A stretch of 64,000 bases of DNA from Calliopsis andreniformis (taxonomy: Eukaryota > Arthropoda > Insecta > Hymenoptera > Andrenidae): positions 124,001-188,000 of the forward strand of contig NW_027480482.1 in the NCBI RefSeq assembly GCF_051401765.1, in the 5' to 3' direction. Below are positions 51,001 through 63,100 of this stretch, one piece after another. The position numbers and the translations under genes were made by a program. Positions within the stretch are counted from its first letter, which is position 1; every line of letters starts with the position of its first letter. The notes beneath the pieces are model-generated. The model worked only from the letters and a program-made list of their open reading frames with translations, did no database searches and was not told where the DNA came from.

Positions 51001-53550
51001 CGAGGACTTAGAGTTGAGTATTGATGTTTGAGTTCTGAGGATTGAGGGTTGAGGATTGAGAATTGAGGATTGAGGATTGAGGATTGAAGACTGAGGATTG
51101 GGTATTGAGGATTGAGGATTGAGGATTGAAGATTGAGGATTGAGGATTGAGGATGAGGGCTGAGGGTTGAAGATTGAGTATTGAGGGTTGAAGACTGACG
51201 ACTGAGGATTGAGGATTGAGGATTGAGGATTGAGGATTGAGGATTGAAGATTGAGAATTGAGGATTGAAAATTGAGGATTGAGGATTGAGGATTGAGGAT
51301 TGAGGATTGAGGATTGAGGATTGAGGACTGAGGATTGAAGATTCAGTATTGAGTGTTGAAGGTTGAGAATTGAGGATTGAGGATTGAACATTGAGGACTG
51401 AGTGTTGAGGGTTGAGTGATGAGGATTGACGTTTGTGGATAGAGATTTGAAGATTGCAGATTGAGTATTGAGTATGGAAAACTGTGAATTGAGGATATTC
51501 TATTGAGGATTGAGGATTGACGTCGGGTTGTTGAGGACTGAGGTCTGAAGATTGAGGATTCAGGGTTGAGGATTCAGAATTGAGGTTTGAGGACTGAGGA
51601 TTGAGGATTGAAGATTGACTATTGAGGATTGATGATTGTGGATTGAGGATTGAGAATTGAGGATTGGGGATGAGGGCTGAGGGTTGAGGATTGACGTTAG
51701 AGGACTAAGGACTGAGGGTTGAGGATTGAGAATTGATGATTGAGGATAGAAGATTGAAGATTGAGGATTGGGTATTGAGGATTGAAGAATGAGGATTGAG
51801 GATTGAGGATTGAGGATTGAGGATTGAGGATTGAGGATTGAGGATTGAGGACTGAAGATTGAGTATTGAGGACTGAAGATTGATGATTGGGTATTGAGGA
51901 TTGAGGATTGAGGATTGAAGATTGAGGATTGAAGATTGAGTATTGAGGATTGAAGATTGAGGATTGAGGATTGCGGATTGAGGATTGAGGATTGAAGATT
52001 GAGGATTGGGGACTGAGTGTTGAGGGTTGATTGAGGAGAATTGATGTTTGTGGATAGAGACTTGAAGATTGCAGATTGAGTATTGAGTATTGAAAACTGT
52101 GAATTGATGATATTCTATTGAGGATTGAGGATTGACGCCTGATAGTTGACGTCTGATGTCTGAAGATTGAGGATTCAGGGTTGAGGATTCAGGATTGAGG
52201 TTTGAGGACTGAGGATTTAGGATTGAGGATTGAGGCTTGAGGATTGAGGATTGAGGATTGAAGATTGAGGATTGAGGATTGAGGATGAGGGCTGAGGGTT
52301 GAAGATTGAGGTTTGAGGACTGAGGTCTGAGGGTCGAGGATTGAGAGTTGAGGATTGAGGATTGAGGGTTGAAGATTGAGGATTAGGTATTGAGGATTGA
52401 AGCATGAGGATTGGGTACTGAGGATTGAAGAATGAGCATTGAGGATTGAGGATTGAGGATTGAGGATTGAAGACTGAGTATCGAGGATTGAATATTGAGG
52501 ATTGAGGATTGAGGGTTGAGGATTGAGTATTGAGGATTGATTATTGAATATTGAGTATTGAGGATTGAAGATTGAGGATTGAGGAATGAGGATTGAGGAT
52601 TGAGTATTGAAGATTGAGGATAGGGGATTGAGGATTGACGATTGAGGATTGAGTATTGAGTTTTGAGAATTGAGGATTGCTTATTGAAGATTGAGTATTG
52701 AGGATTGAAGATTGAAGATTGAGGATAGAGGATTGAGGACTGAGTATGAGGGCTGAGGGTTGGAGATTGAGGTTTGAGGACTGAAGACTGAGGATTGAGG
52801 ATTGGGAATAGAGGATTGAGGATTGAGGATTGAATATTGAGGATTGGGTATTGATGATTGAAGAATGAGGATTGAGGTTTGAGGATTGAGGGTTGAGGAC
52901 CGAGGATTGAGGATTGAAGATTGAGTATTGAGGGTTGAAGACTGACGATTGAGGATTGAGGATTGAAGATTGAGGATTGCAGATTGAAGATTGAGTATTG
53001 GGGATTGAAAATTGAGGAGTGAGGATTGAGGATTGAGGATTGAGGATTGAGGATTGAGGACTGAGGATTGAAGATTCAGTATTGAGTGTTGAAGGTTGAG
53101 AATTGAGGATTGAGGATTGAACATTGAGGACTGTGTGTTGAGGGTTGAGTGAAGAGGATTGACGTTTGTGGATAGAGATTTGAAGATTGCAGATTGAGTA
53201 TTGAGTAATGAAAACTGTGAATTGATGATATTCTATTGAGGATTGAGGATTGACAACTGATGGTTGAGGATTGAGGATTGAAGATTGAGGATTGAGGATT
53301 GAGGGTTGTGGATTGAGCACGAGGTCTCAGGGATGAGCATTGACGTTTGATTTCTGAGGATTGAGGATTGAGGATTGAGAACTGAGGATTGAGGAATGAG
53401 GATTGAAGATTGAGGATTGGGAATTGAGGATTGAAGAATGAGGATTGAGGATTGAGGATTGAGTATTGAGGATTGAAGATTGAGTATTGAGGATTGAAGA
53501 TTGAGGTTTGAGGATTGGGTATTGAAGATTGAGTATTTGGGACTGAGGAT
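51001..53550 (+). repeat. Mosaic junction region
   Basis: Anchors are 51,495, 52,110 and 53,228. The first two follow unusual A modules whose right halves carry CpG-bearing heptamers not seen elsewhere: ATTGACG followed by TCGGGTT near 51,516, and ATTGACG, CCTGATA near 52,130 with GTCTGATGTCTG after it. From 53,228 to about 53,550 it matches 39,184-39,506 (offset 14,044). The 52.2-53.1 kb stretch has no clear long partner in the window. Confidence 0.75.
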
Positions 53551-56500
53551 TGAAGATTGAGGATTGATGATTGAGCATTGAGGATTGAGGATTGAGGATT
53601 GAGGATTGAAGATTGAGGATTGGGTATTGAGGATTGAAGAATGAGGATTGAGGATTGAGGATTAAGGATTGAGGATTGAAGATTGAGTATTGAGGATTGA
53701 AGGTTGACGGTTGAGGATTGAGGATTGAGGATTGAGGATTGAGGATTGAGGATTGAGGATTGAGGATAGAGGATTGAAGATTGGGTACTGGGTATTGAGG
53801 ATTGAAGAATGAGGATTGAGGATTGAGGATTGAGGATTGAGGATTGAAGATTGAGTGTTGAGGATTAAAGATTGACGATTGAGGATTGAGAATTGAGGAT
53901 TGAGGATTGAGGATTGAGGTTTGGGCATTGAAGACTGAGTATTGAGGATTGAAGGTTGAGGATTGTGGATTGAGGATTGAGGATTGAGGATTGAGGATTG
54001 AAGATTGAGGACTGAGTGTTGAGGGTAGAGTGATGAGAATTGATGCTTGTGGATAGAGATTTGAAGATTGCCGATTGAGTATTGAGTAATGAAAACTGTG
54101 AATTGATGATATTCTATTGAGGATTGAGGATTGACAACTGATTGTTGAGGAGTGAGGGCTGAAGATTGAGGATTCAGGGTTGAGGATTAAGTATTGAGGG
54201 TTGAGGATTGAAGATTGAGGATTTAGGATTGAGGATTGGGTATTGAGGATTGAAGAATGAGGATTGAGGATTGAGGATTGGGGATTGAGGATTGAGGATT
54301 GAAGATTGAGTATTCAGGATTGGAGATTGGCGATTGAGGGTTGAGGATTGAGGATAGAGGATTGAAGATTGAGGATTGGGGACTGAGTGTTGTGGGTTGA
54401 GTGATGAGAATTGATGATTGTGGATAGAGATTTGAAGATTTCAGGTTGAGTATTGAGTATTGAAACCTGTGAATTGAGGATATTCTATTGAGGATTGAGG
54501 ACTGACAACTGATTGTTGAGGACTCAGGTCTGAAGACTGAGGATTCAGGTTTGAGGATTCAGGATTGAGGTATGAGGACTGAGGATTGAGGATTGAGGAT
54601 TGAGGATTGAGGATTGAGGATTGAGGACTGAAGATTGAGGTTTGGGTATTGAGGATTGAACATTGAGGACTGTGGATTGAGTATTGAGGATCGAGAATTG
54701 AGGACTGAGGATTGAGGATTGAAGATTGAGAATTGGGTGTTGAGGATTGAGGGTTGTGGATTGAGGACGAGGACTGAGGGTTGAGTATTGATGTTTGAGG
54801 TCTGAGGATTGAGGATTGAGGATTGAGGATTGAGAATTGAGGACTGAGGATTGAGGATTGAAGATTGAGGATTGGGTGTTGAGGATTGAAGAATGTGGAG
54901 TGAGGATTGAGGATTGAGGATTGAGGATTGAAGATTGAGTATTGAGGATTGAAGATTGAGTATTGAGGATTGAGGATTGAGGATTGAGGGTTGAGGATTG
55001 AAGATTGAGGATTGGGTATTGCGGATTGAACATTGAGGATTGAAGATTGAGGATTGGGTGTTGAGGGTTGAAGAATGAGGATTGAGGATTGAGGATTGAG
55101 GATTGAGGATTGAAGATTCAGAATTGAGGATTGAAGATTGTTTATTAAGGATTGAGGATTGTGGATTGAGGATTGAGGAATGAGCATTGAAGATTGAGGG
55201 TTGAGGATTGAGGATTGAGGATTGAGCATTGAGGATTGAGGATTGAGGATTGAGGATTGCAGATTGAGTATTGAGGAATGAAGATTGAGGATTGAGGATT
55301 GAGGATTGAGGATTGAGGATTGAAGATTGAGGATTGGGTATTGAGGATTGACGATTGAGGATTGAGTATTGAGGACTCCGAATTGAGGATTGAGGATTGT
55401 AGATTGAGGATTGAGGATTGAAGATTGAGTATTGATGATTGAAGATTGAGGATTGAGGATTGAGTGTTGATGATTGAGGACGAGGGCTGACGATTGAGGA
55501 TTGAGGTTTGAGGATTGAGGATTGTGGATTGAGGACTGAGGATTGAGGATTGAGCATTTAATATTGAGGATTGAAGATTGAGTATTGAGGATTGAAAATT
55601 GAGGATTGAGGATTGAGTATTGAAGATTGAAGATTGAGGTTTGGGGACTGAGTGTTGAGGGTTGAGTGATGAGAATTGATGATTGTGGATAGAGATTTGA
55701 AGATTTCAGGTTGAGTATTGAGTATTGAAACCTGTGAATTGAGGATATTCTATTGAGGATTGAGGATTGACAACTGATTGTTGAGGACTGAGGCCTGAAG
55801 ACTGAGGATTCAGGTTTGAGGATTCAGGATTGAGGTTTGAGGACTGAGGATTGAGGATTGAGGATTGAGGATTGAGGATTGAAGATTGAGCATTGACGAT
55901 TGAGAATTGAGGATTGTGGATTGAGTATTGAGGATTGAGGATTGAGGATTGAAGATTGAATATTGATGATTGAAGATTGAGGATCGAGGATTGAGAATTG
56001 CGTATTGAGGATTGAAGATTGAGTATTGAGGGTTGAAGATTGAGGATTGAGGATTGAGGATTTAGGATTGAGGATGAGGGCTGTGGGTTGAGGATTGAGG
56101 TCTGAGGACTGAGGACTGCGGATTGAGGATTGAGAATTGAGGATTAAGGATTGAGGATTGAAGATTGAGGATTGGGTATTGAGGATTGAAGAATGAGGAG
56201 TGAGGATTGAGGATTGAGGATTGAGGATTGAGGATTGAAGATTGAGTATTCAGGATTGGAGATTGACGATTGAGGATTGAGGACCGAGAATTGAGGATTG
56301 TGGATTGAAGGTTGAGTATTGAGGATTGACGATTGACGATTGAGGATTGAGAATTGAGTATTGAGGATTGAGGAATGAGCATTGAAGATTGAGTATTGAG
56401 GATTGAACGTTGAGGATTGTGGATTGAGGATTGAGGATTCAGGATTGAATGTTGAGGACTGGGGACTGAGTGTTGAGGGTTGAGTGATGAGAATTGATGT

Positions 56501-56851
56501 TTGTGGATAGAGATTTGAAGATTGCAGATTGAGTATTGAGTAATGAAAACTGTGAATTGATGATATTCTATAGAGGATTGAGGATTGACAACTGATTGTA
56601 GAGGACTGAGGGCTGAAGATTGAGGATTCAGGATTGAGGATTCAGGATTGAGGTTTGAGGACTGAGGATTGAAGGTTGAGGATTGAGGACTGAGTATTGT
56701 GGATAGAGGATTGAGTATTGAGGATTGAGGGTGGAAGACTGAGGATTGGGTATTGAGGATTGAACGTTGAGGATTGAGGGTTGAGGATTGAGGATTGAGG
56801 ATTGAAGATTGAGGATTGAGGATTGAAGGTTGACGGTTGAGGATTGAGGAT
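53551..56851 (+). repeat. 3,301-bp tandem HOR, copy 1
   Basis: Anchors are 54,109, 54,480, 55,745 and 56,563, all repeated at exactly +3,301. The length fits 472 heptamers with three 6-bp units (B word near 54,768, ACGAGG near 55,488, C word near 56,073). Anchors 54,480 and 55,745 belong to a subtype with ATTTCAG in place of ATTGCAG and an ACCTGTG heptamer, found only right of 54 kb. The A module at 56,563 has ATAGAGG in place of ATTGAGG after the anchor. Confidence 0.94.
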
Positions 56852-59800
56852 TGAAGATTGAGGATTGATGATTGAGCATTGAGGATTGAGGATTGAGGAT
56901 TGAGGATTGAAGATTGAGGATTGGGTATTGAGGATTGAAGAATGAGGATTGAGGATTGAGGATTAAGGATTGAGGATTGAAGATTGAGTATTGAGGATTG
57001 AAGGTTGACGGTTGAGGATTGAGGATTGAGGATTGAGGATTGAGGATTGAGGATTGAGGATTGAGGATAGAGGATTGAAGATTGGGTACTGGGTATTGAG
57101 GATTGAAGAATGAGGATTGAGGATTGAGGATTGAGGATTGAGGATTGAAGATTGAGTGTTGAGGATTAAAGATTGACGATTGAGGATTGAGAATTGAGGA
57201 TTGAGGATTGAGGATTGAGGTTTGGGCATTGAAGACTGAGTATTGAGGATTGAAGGTTGAGGATTGTGGATTGAGGATTGAGGATTGAGGATTGAGGATT
57301 GAAGATTGAGGACTGAGTGTTGAGGGTAGAGTGATGAGAATTGATGCTTGTGGATAGAGATTTGAAGATTGCCGATTGAGTATTGAGTAATGAAAACTGT
57401 GAATTGATGATATTCTATTGAGGATTGAGGATTGACAACTGATTGTTGAGGAGTGAGGGCTGAAGATTGAGGATTCAGGGTTGAGGATTAAGTATTGAGG
57501 GTTGAGGATTGAAGATTGAGGATTTAGGATTGAGGATTGGGTATTGAGGATTGAAGAATGAGGATTGAGGATTGAGGATTGGGGATTGAGGATTGAGGAT
57601 TGAAGATTGAGTATTCAGGATTGGAGATTGGCGATTGAGGGTTGAGGATTGAGGATAGAGGATTGAAGATTGAGGATTGGGGACTGAGTGTTGTGGGTTG
57701 AGTGATGAGAATTGATGATTGTGGATAGAGATTTGAAGATTTCAGGTTGAGTATTGAGTATTGAAACCTGTGAATTGAGGATATTCTATTGAGGATTGAG
57801 GACTGACAACTGATTGTTGAGGACTCAGGTCTGAAGACTGAGGATTCAGGTTTGAGGATTCAGGATTGAGGTATGAGGACTGAGGATTGAGGATTGAGGA
57901 TTGAGGATTGAGGATTGAGGATTGAGGACTGAAGATTGAGGTTTGGGTATTGAGGATTGAACATTGAGGACTGTGGATTGAGTATTGAGGATCGAGAATT
58001 GAGGACTGAGGATTGAGGATTGAAGATTGAGAATTGGGTGTTGAGGATTGAGGGTTGTGGATTGAGGACGAGGACTGAGGGTTGAGTATTGATGTTTGAG
58101 GTCTGAGGATTGAGGATTGAGGATTGAGGATTGAGAATTGAGGACTGAGGATTGAGGATTGAAGATTGAGGATTGGGTGTTGAGGATTGAAGAATGTGGA
58201 GTGAGGATTGAGGATTGAGGATTGAGGATTGAAGATTGAGTATTGAGGATTGAAGATTGAGTATTGAGGATTGAGGATTGAGGATTGAGGGTTGAGGATT
58301 GAAGATTGAGGATTGGGTATTGCGGATTGAACATTGAGGATTGAAGATTGAGGATTGGGTGTTGAGGGTTGAAGAATGAGGATTGAGGATTGAGGATTGA
58401 GGATTGAGGATTGAAGATTCAGAATTGAGGATTGAAGATTGTTTATTAAGGATTGAGGATTGTGGATTGAGGATTGAGGAATGAGCATTGAAGATTGAGG
58501 GTTGAGGATTGAGGATTGAGGATTGAGCATTGAGGATTGAGGATTGAGGATTGAGGATTGCAGATTGAGTATTGAGGAATGAAGATTGAGGATTGAGGAT
58601 TGAGGATTGAGGATTGAGGATTGAAGATTGAGGATTGGGTATTGAGGATTGACGATTGAGGATTGAGTATTGAGGACTCCGAATTGAGGATTGAGGATTG
58701 TAGATTGAGGATTGAGGATTGAAGATTGAGTATTGATGATTGAAGATTGAGGATTGAGGATTGAGTGTTGATGATTGAGGACGAGGGCTGACGATTGAGG
58801 ATTGAGGTTTGAGGATTGAGGATTGTGGATTGAGGACTGAGGATTGAGGATTGAGCATTTAATATTGAGGATTGAAGATTGAGTATTGAGGATTGAAAAT
58901 TGAGGATTGAGGATTGAGTATTGAAGATTGAAGATTGAGGTTTGGGGACTGAGTGTTGAGGGTTGAGTGATGAGAATTGATGATTGTGGATAGAGATTTG
59001 AAGATTTCAGGTTGAGTATTGAGTATTGAAACCTGTGAATTGAGGATATTCTATTGAGGATTGAGGATTGACAACTGATTGTTGAGGACTGAGGCCTGAA
59101 GACTGAGGATTCAGGTTTGAGGATTCAGGATTGAGGTTTGAGGACTGAGGATTGAGGATTGAGGATTGAGGATTGAGGATTGAAGATTGAGCATTGACGA
59201 TTGAGAATTGAGGATTGTGGATTGAGTATTGAGGATTGAGGATTGAGGATTGAAGATTGAATATTGATGATTGAAGATTGAGGATCGAGGATTGAGAATT
59301 GCGTATTGAGGATTGAAGATTGAGTATTGAGGGTTGAAGATTGAGGATTGAGGATTGAGGATTTAGGATTGAGGATGAGGGCTGTGGGTTGAGGATTGAG
59401 GTCTGAGGACTGAGGACTGCGGATTGAGGATTGAGAATTGAGGATTAAGGATTGAGGATTGAAGATTGAGGATTGGGTATTGAGGATTGAAGAATGAGGA
59501 GTGAGGATTGAGGATTGAGGATTGAGGATTGAGGATTGAAGATTGAGTATTCAGGATTGGAGATTGACGATTGAGGATTGAGGACCGAGAATTGAGGATT
59601 GTGGATTGAAGGTTGAGTATTGAGGATTGACGATTGACGATTGAGGATTGAGAATTGAGTATTGAGGATTGAGGAATGAGCATTGAAGATTGAGTATTGA
59701 GGATTGAACGTTGAGGATTGTGGATTGAGGATTGAGGATTCAGGATTGAATGTTGAGGACTGGGGACTGAGTGTTGAGGGTTGAGTGATGAGAATTGATG

Positions 59801-60118
59801 TTTGTGGATAGAGATTTGAAGATTGCAGATTGAGTATTGAGTAATGAAAACTGTGAATTGATGATATTCTATAGAGGATTGAGGATTGACAACTGATTGT
59901 AGAGGACTGAGGGCTGAAGATTGAGGATTCAGGATTGAGGATTCAGGATTGAGGTTTGAGGACTGAGGATTGAAGGTTGAGGATTGAGGACTGAGTATTG
60001 TGGATAGAGGATTGAGTATTGAGGATTGAGGGTGGAAGACTGAGGATTGGGTATTGAGGATTGAACGTTGAGGATTGAGGGTTGAGGATTGAGGATTGAG
60101 GATTGAAGATTGAGGATT
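56852..60118 (+). repeat. 3,301-bp tandem HOR, copy 2
   Basis: Anchors are 57,410, 57,781, 59,046 and 59,864. I saw no base difference from copy 1 in the lines compared side by side, and the conceptual translations of both copies agree throughout. Either the duplication is very recent, or it has just been homogenised, or it is an assembly duplication. The match ends near 60,118, some 33 bp short of a full unit. Confidence 0.93.
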
Positions 60119-63100
60119 GGGTATTGAGGATTGAAGAATGAGGATTGAGGATTGAGGATTGGGGATTGAGGATTGAGGATTGAAGATTGAGTATTCAGGA
60201 TTGGAGATTGGCGATTGATGGTTGAGGATTGAGGATAGAGGATTGAAGATTGAGGATTGGGGACTGAGTGTTGAGGGTTGTGTGATGAGAATTGATGATT
60301 GTGGATAGAGATTTGAAGATTTCAGGTTGAGTATTGAGTATTGAAACCTGTGAATTGAGGATATTCTATTGAGGATTGAGGACTGACAACTGATTGTTGA
60401 GGACTGAGGTCTGAAGACAGAGGATTCAGGTTTGAGGATTCAGGATTGAGGTTTGAGGACTGAGGATTGAGGATTGAGGATTGATGATTGAGGATTGAGG
60501 ATTGAGGATTGAAGATTGAGGTTTGGGTATTGAGGATTGAACATTGAGGACTGTGGATTGAGTATTGAGGATCGAGAATTGAGGACTGAGGATTGAGGAT
60601 TGAATATTGAGGATTGGGTGTTGAGGATTGAGGGTTGTGGATTGAGGACGAGGACTGAGGATTGAGTATTGATGTTTGAGGTCTGAGGATTGAGGATTGA
60701 GTATTGAGGATTGAGAATTGAGGACTGAGGGTTGAGGATTGAAGATTGAGGATTGGGTGTTGAGGATTGAGGAATGTGGAGTGAGGATTGTGGATTGAGG
60801 ATTGAGGATTGAAGATTGAGTATTGACGATTGAAGATTGAGGATTGAGGATTGAGGATTGAGGATTGAGGGTTGAGGATTGAAGATTGAGGATTGGGTAT
60901 TGCGGATTGAACATTGAGGATTGAAGATTGAGGATTGGGTGCTGATGGTTGAAGAATGAGGATTGAGGATTGAGGATTGAGGATTGAGGATTGAAGATTC
61001 AGTATTGAGGATTGAAGATTGTGGATTAAGGATTGAGGATTGAGGATTGAAGATTGAGTATTGAGGATTGAAGATTGAGGATTGAGGACTGAGTATTGAG
61101 GATTGAGGATTGAGTATTGAGGATTGAGGGTGGAAGACTGAGGATTGGATAATGAGGATTGTACGTTGAGGATTGAGGGTTGAGGATTGAGGATTGAGGA
61201 TTGAAGATTGAAGATTGAATATTAATGATTCAAGATTGAGGATTGAGGATTGAGGGTTGTGGATTGAGGACGAGGACTGAGGGTTGAGTATTGGTGTTTG
61301 AAGTCTGAGGATTGAGGATTGAGGATTGAGGATTGAGGATTGAAGATTGAGGATTCGGTATTGAGGATTGAAGAATGAGGATTGAGGAGTGAGGACTGAG
61401 GATTGTGGATTGCAGTTTGAGTATTGAGGATTGAAGATTGAGGATTGAGGATTGAGGATTGAGGATTGAGGATTGAGGATTGATTATTGAATATTGAGTA
61501 TTGAGGATTGAAGATTGAGGATTGAGGATTGAGGATTGAGGATTGAGGATGAGGGCTGAGGGTTGAGGATTGAGGTTTGAGGTTTGAGGACTGAGGACTG
61601 AGGGTTGAGGATTGAGAATTGAGGATTGAGGATTGAGTATTGTAGATTGAGGATCGGGTATTGAGGATTGAAGAATGTGGATTGAGGATTGAGGATTGAG
61701 GATTGAGGATTGAAGATTGAGGATTGAGGATTGAGGATTGAGGATTGAATATTGAGTATTGAGGATTGAAGATTGAGGATAGAGGATTGAGGGTTGAGGA
61801 TTGAGGACGAGGACTGACGGTGAGGATTGAGGTTTGAGGATTGAGGATTGAGGATTGAGGACTGAGGATTGAGGATTGAGGATTGAGCATTGTGGATTGA
61901 AGATTGAGGACTCGTGATTGAGGATTGGTGATACAGGATTAAGGATTGAAGATTGGGGATTGAGGATCTAGGATTGGAGATTAATTATTGAGGATTGAAG
62001 ATTGAGGATTGAGGTTTGAGGATTGAGGATTGAGGATTGAGGACTGAGGATTGAGGATTGAGGTTTGTGCATTGAGGATTGCAGATTGAGGACTGAGGAT
62101 TGAGGATTGAAGATTCAGTATTGAGGGTTGAAGATTGAGGATTGAGGATTGAGGATTTAGGATTGAGGATGACGGCTGAGGTTTGAGGATTGAGGTTTGA
62201 GGTCCGAGGACTGAGAATTGAGGGTCGAGAATTGAGGATTGAGGATTGAGGATTGAAGATTGAGGATTGGGTATTGAGGATTGAAGAATGAGGATTGAGG
62301 ATTGAGGATTGGGGATTGAGGATTGAGGATTGAAGATTGAGTATTCAGGATTGGAGATTGGCGATTGAGGGTTGAGGATTGAGGATAGAGGATTGAAGAT
62401 TGAGGATTGAGGACTGAGTGTTGTGGGTTGAGTGATGAGAATTGATGATTGTGGATAGAGATTTGAAGATTTCAGGTTGAGTATTGAGTATTGAAACCTG
62501 TGAATTGAGGATATTCTATTGAGGATTGAGGACTGACAACTGATTGTTGAGGACTGAGGTCTGAAGACTGAGGATTCAGGTTTGAGGATTCAGGATTGAG
62601 GTATGAGGACTGAGGATTGAGGATTGAGGATTGAGGATTGAGGATTGAGGATTGAGGATTGAAGATTGAGGCTTGGGTATTGAGGATTGAACATTGAGGA
62701 CTGTGGATTGAGTATTGAGGATCGAGAATTGAGGACTGAGGATTGAGGATTGAAGATTGAGAATTGGGTGTTGATGATTGAGGGTTGTGGATTGAGGACG
62801 AGGACTGAGGGTTGAGTATTGATGTTTGAGGTCTGAGGATTGAGGATTGAGGATTGAGGATTGAGAATTGAGGACTGAGGATTGAGGATTGAAGATTGAG
62901 GATTGGGTGTTGAGGATTGAAGAATGTGGAGTGAGGATTGAGGATTGAGGATTGAGGATTGAAGATTGAGTATTGAGGATTGAAGATTGAGGATTGAGGA
63001 TTGAGGATTGAGGATTGAGGGTTGAGGATTGAAGATTGAGGATTGGGTATTGCGGATTGAACATTGAGGATTGAAGATTGAGGATTGTGGATTGAAGGTT

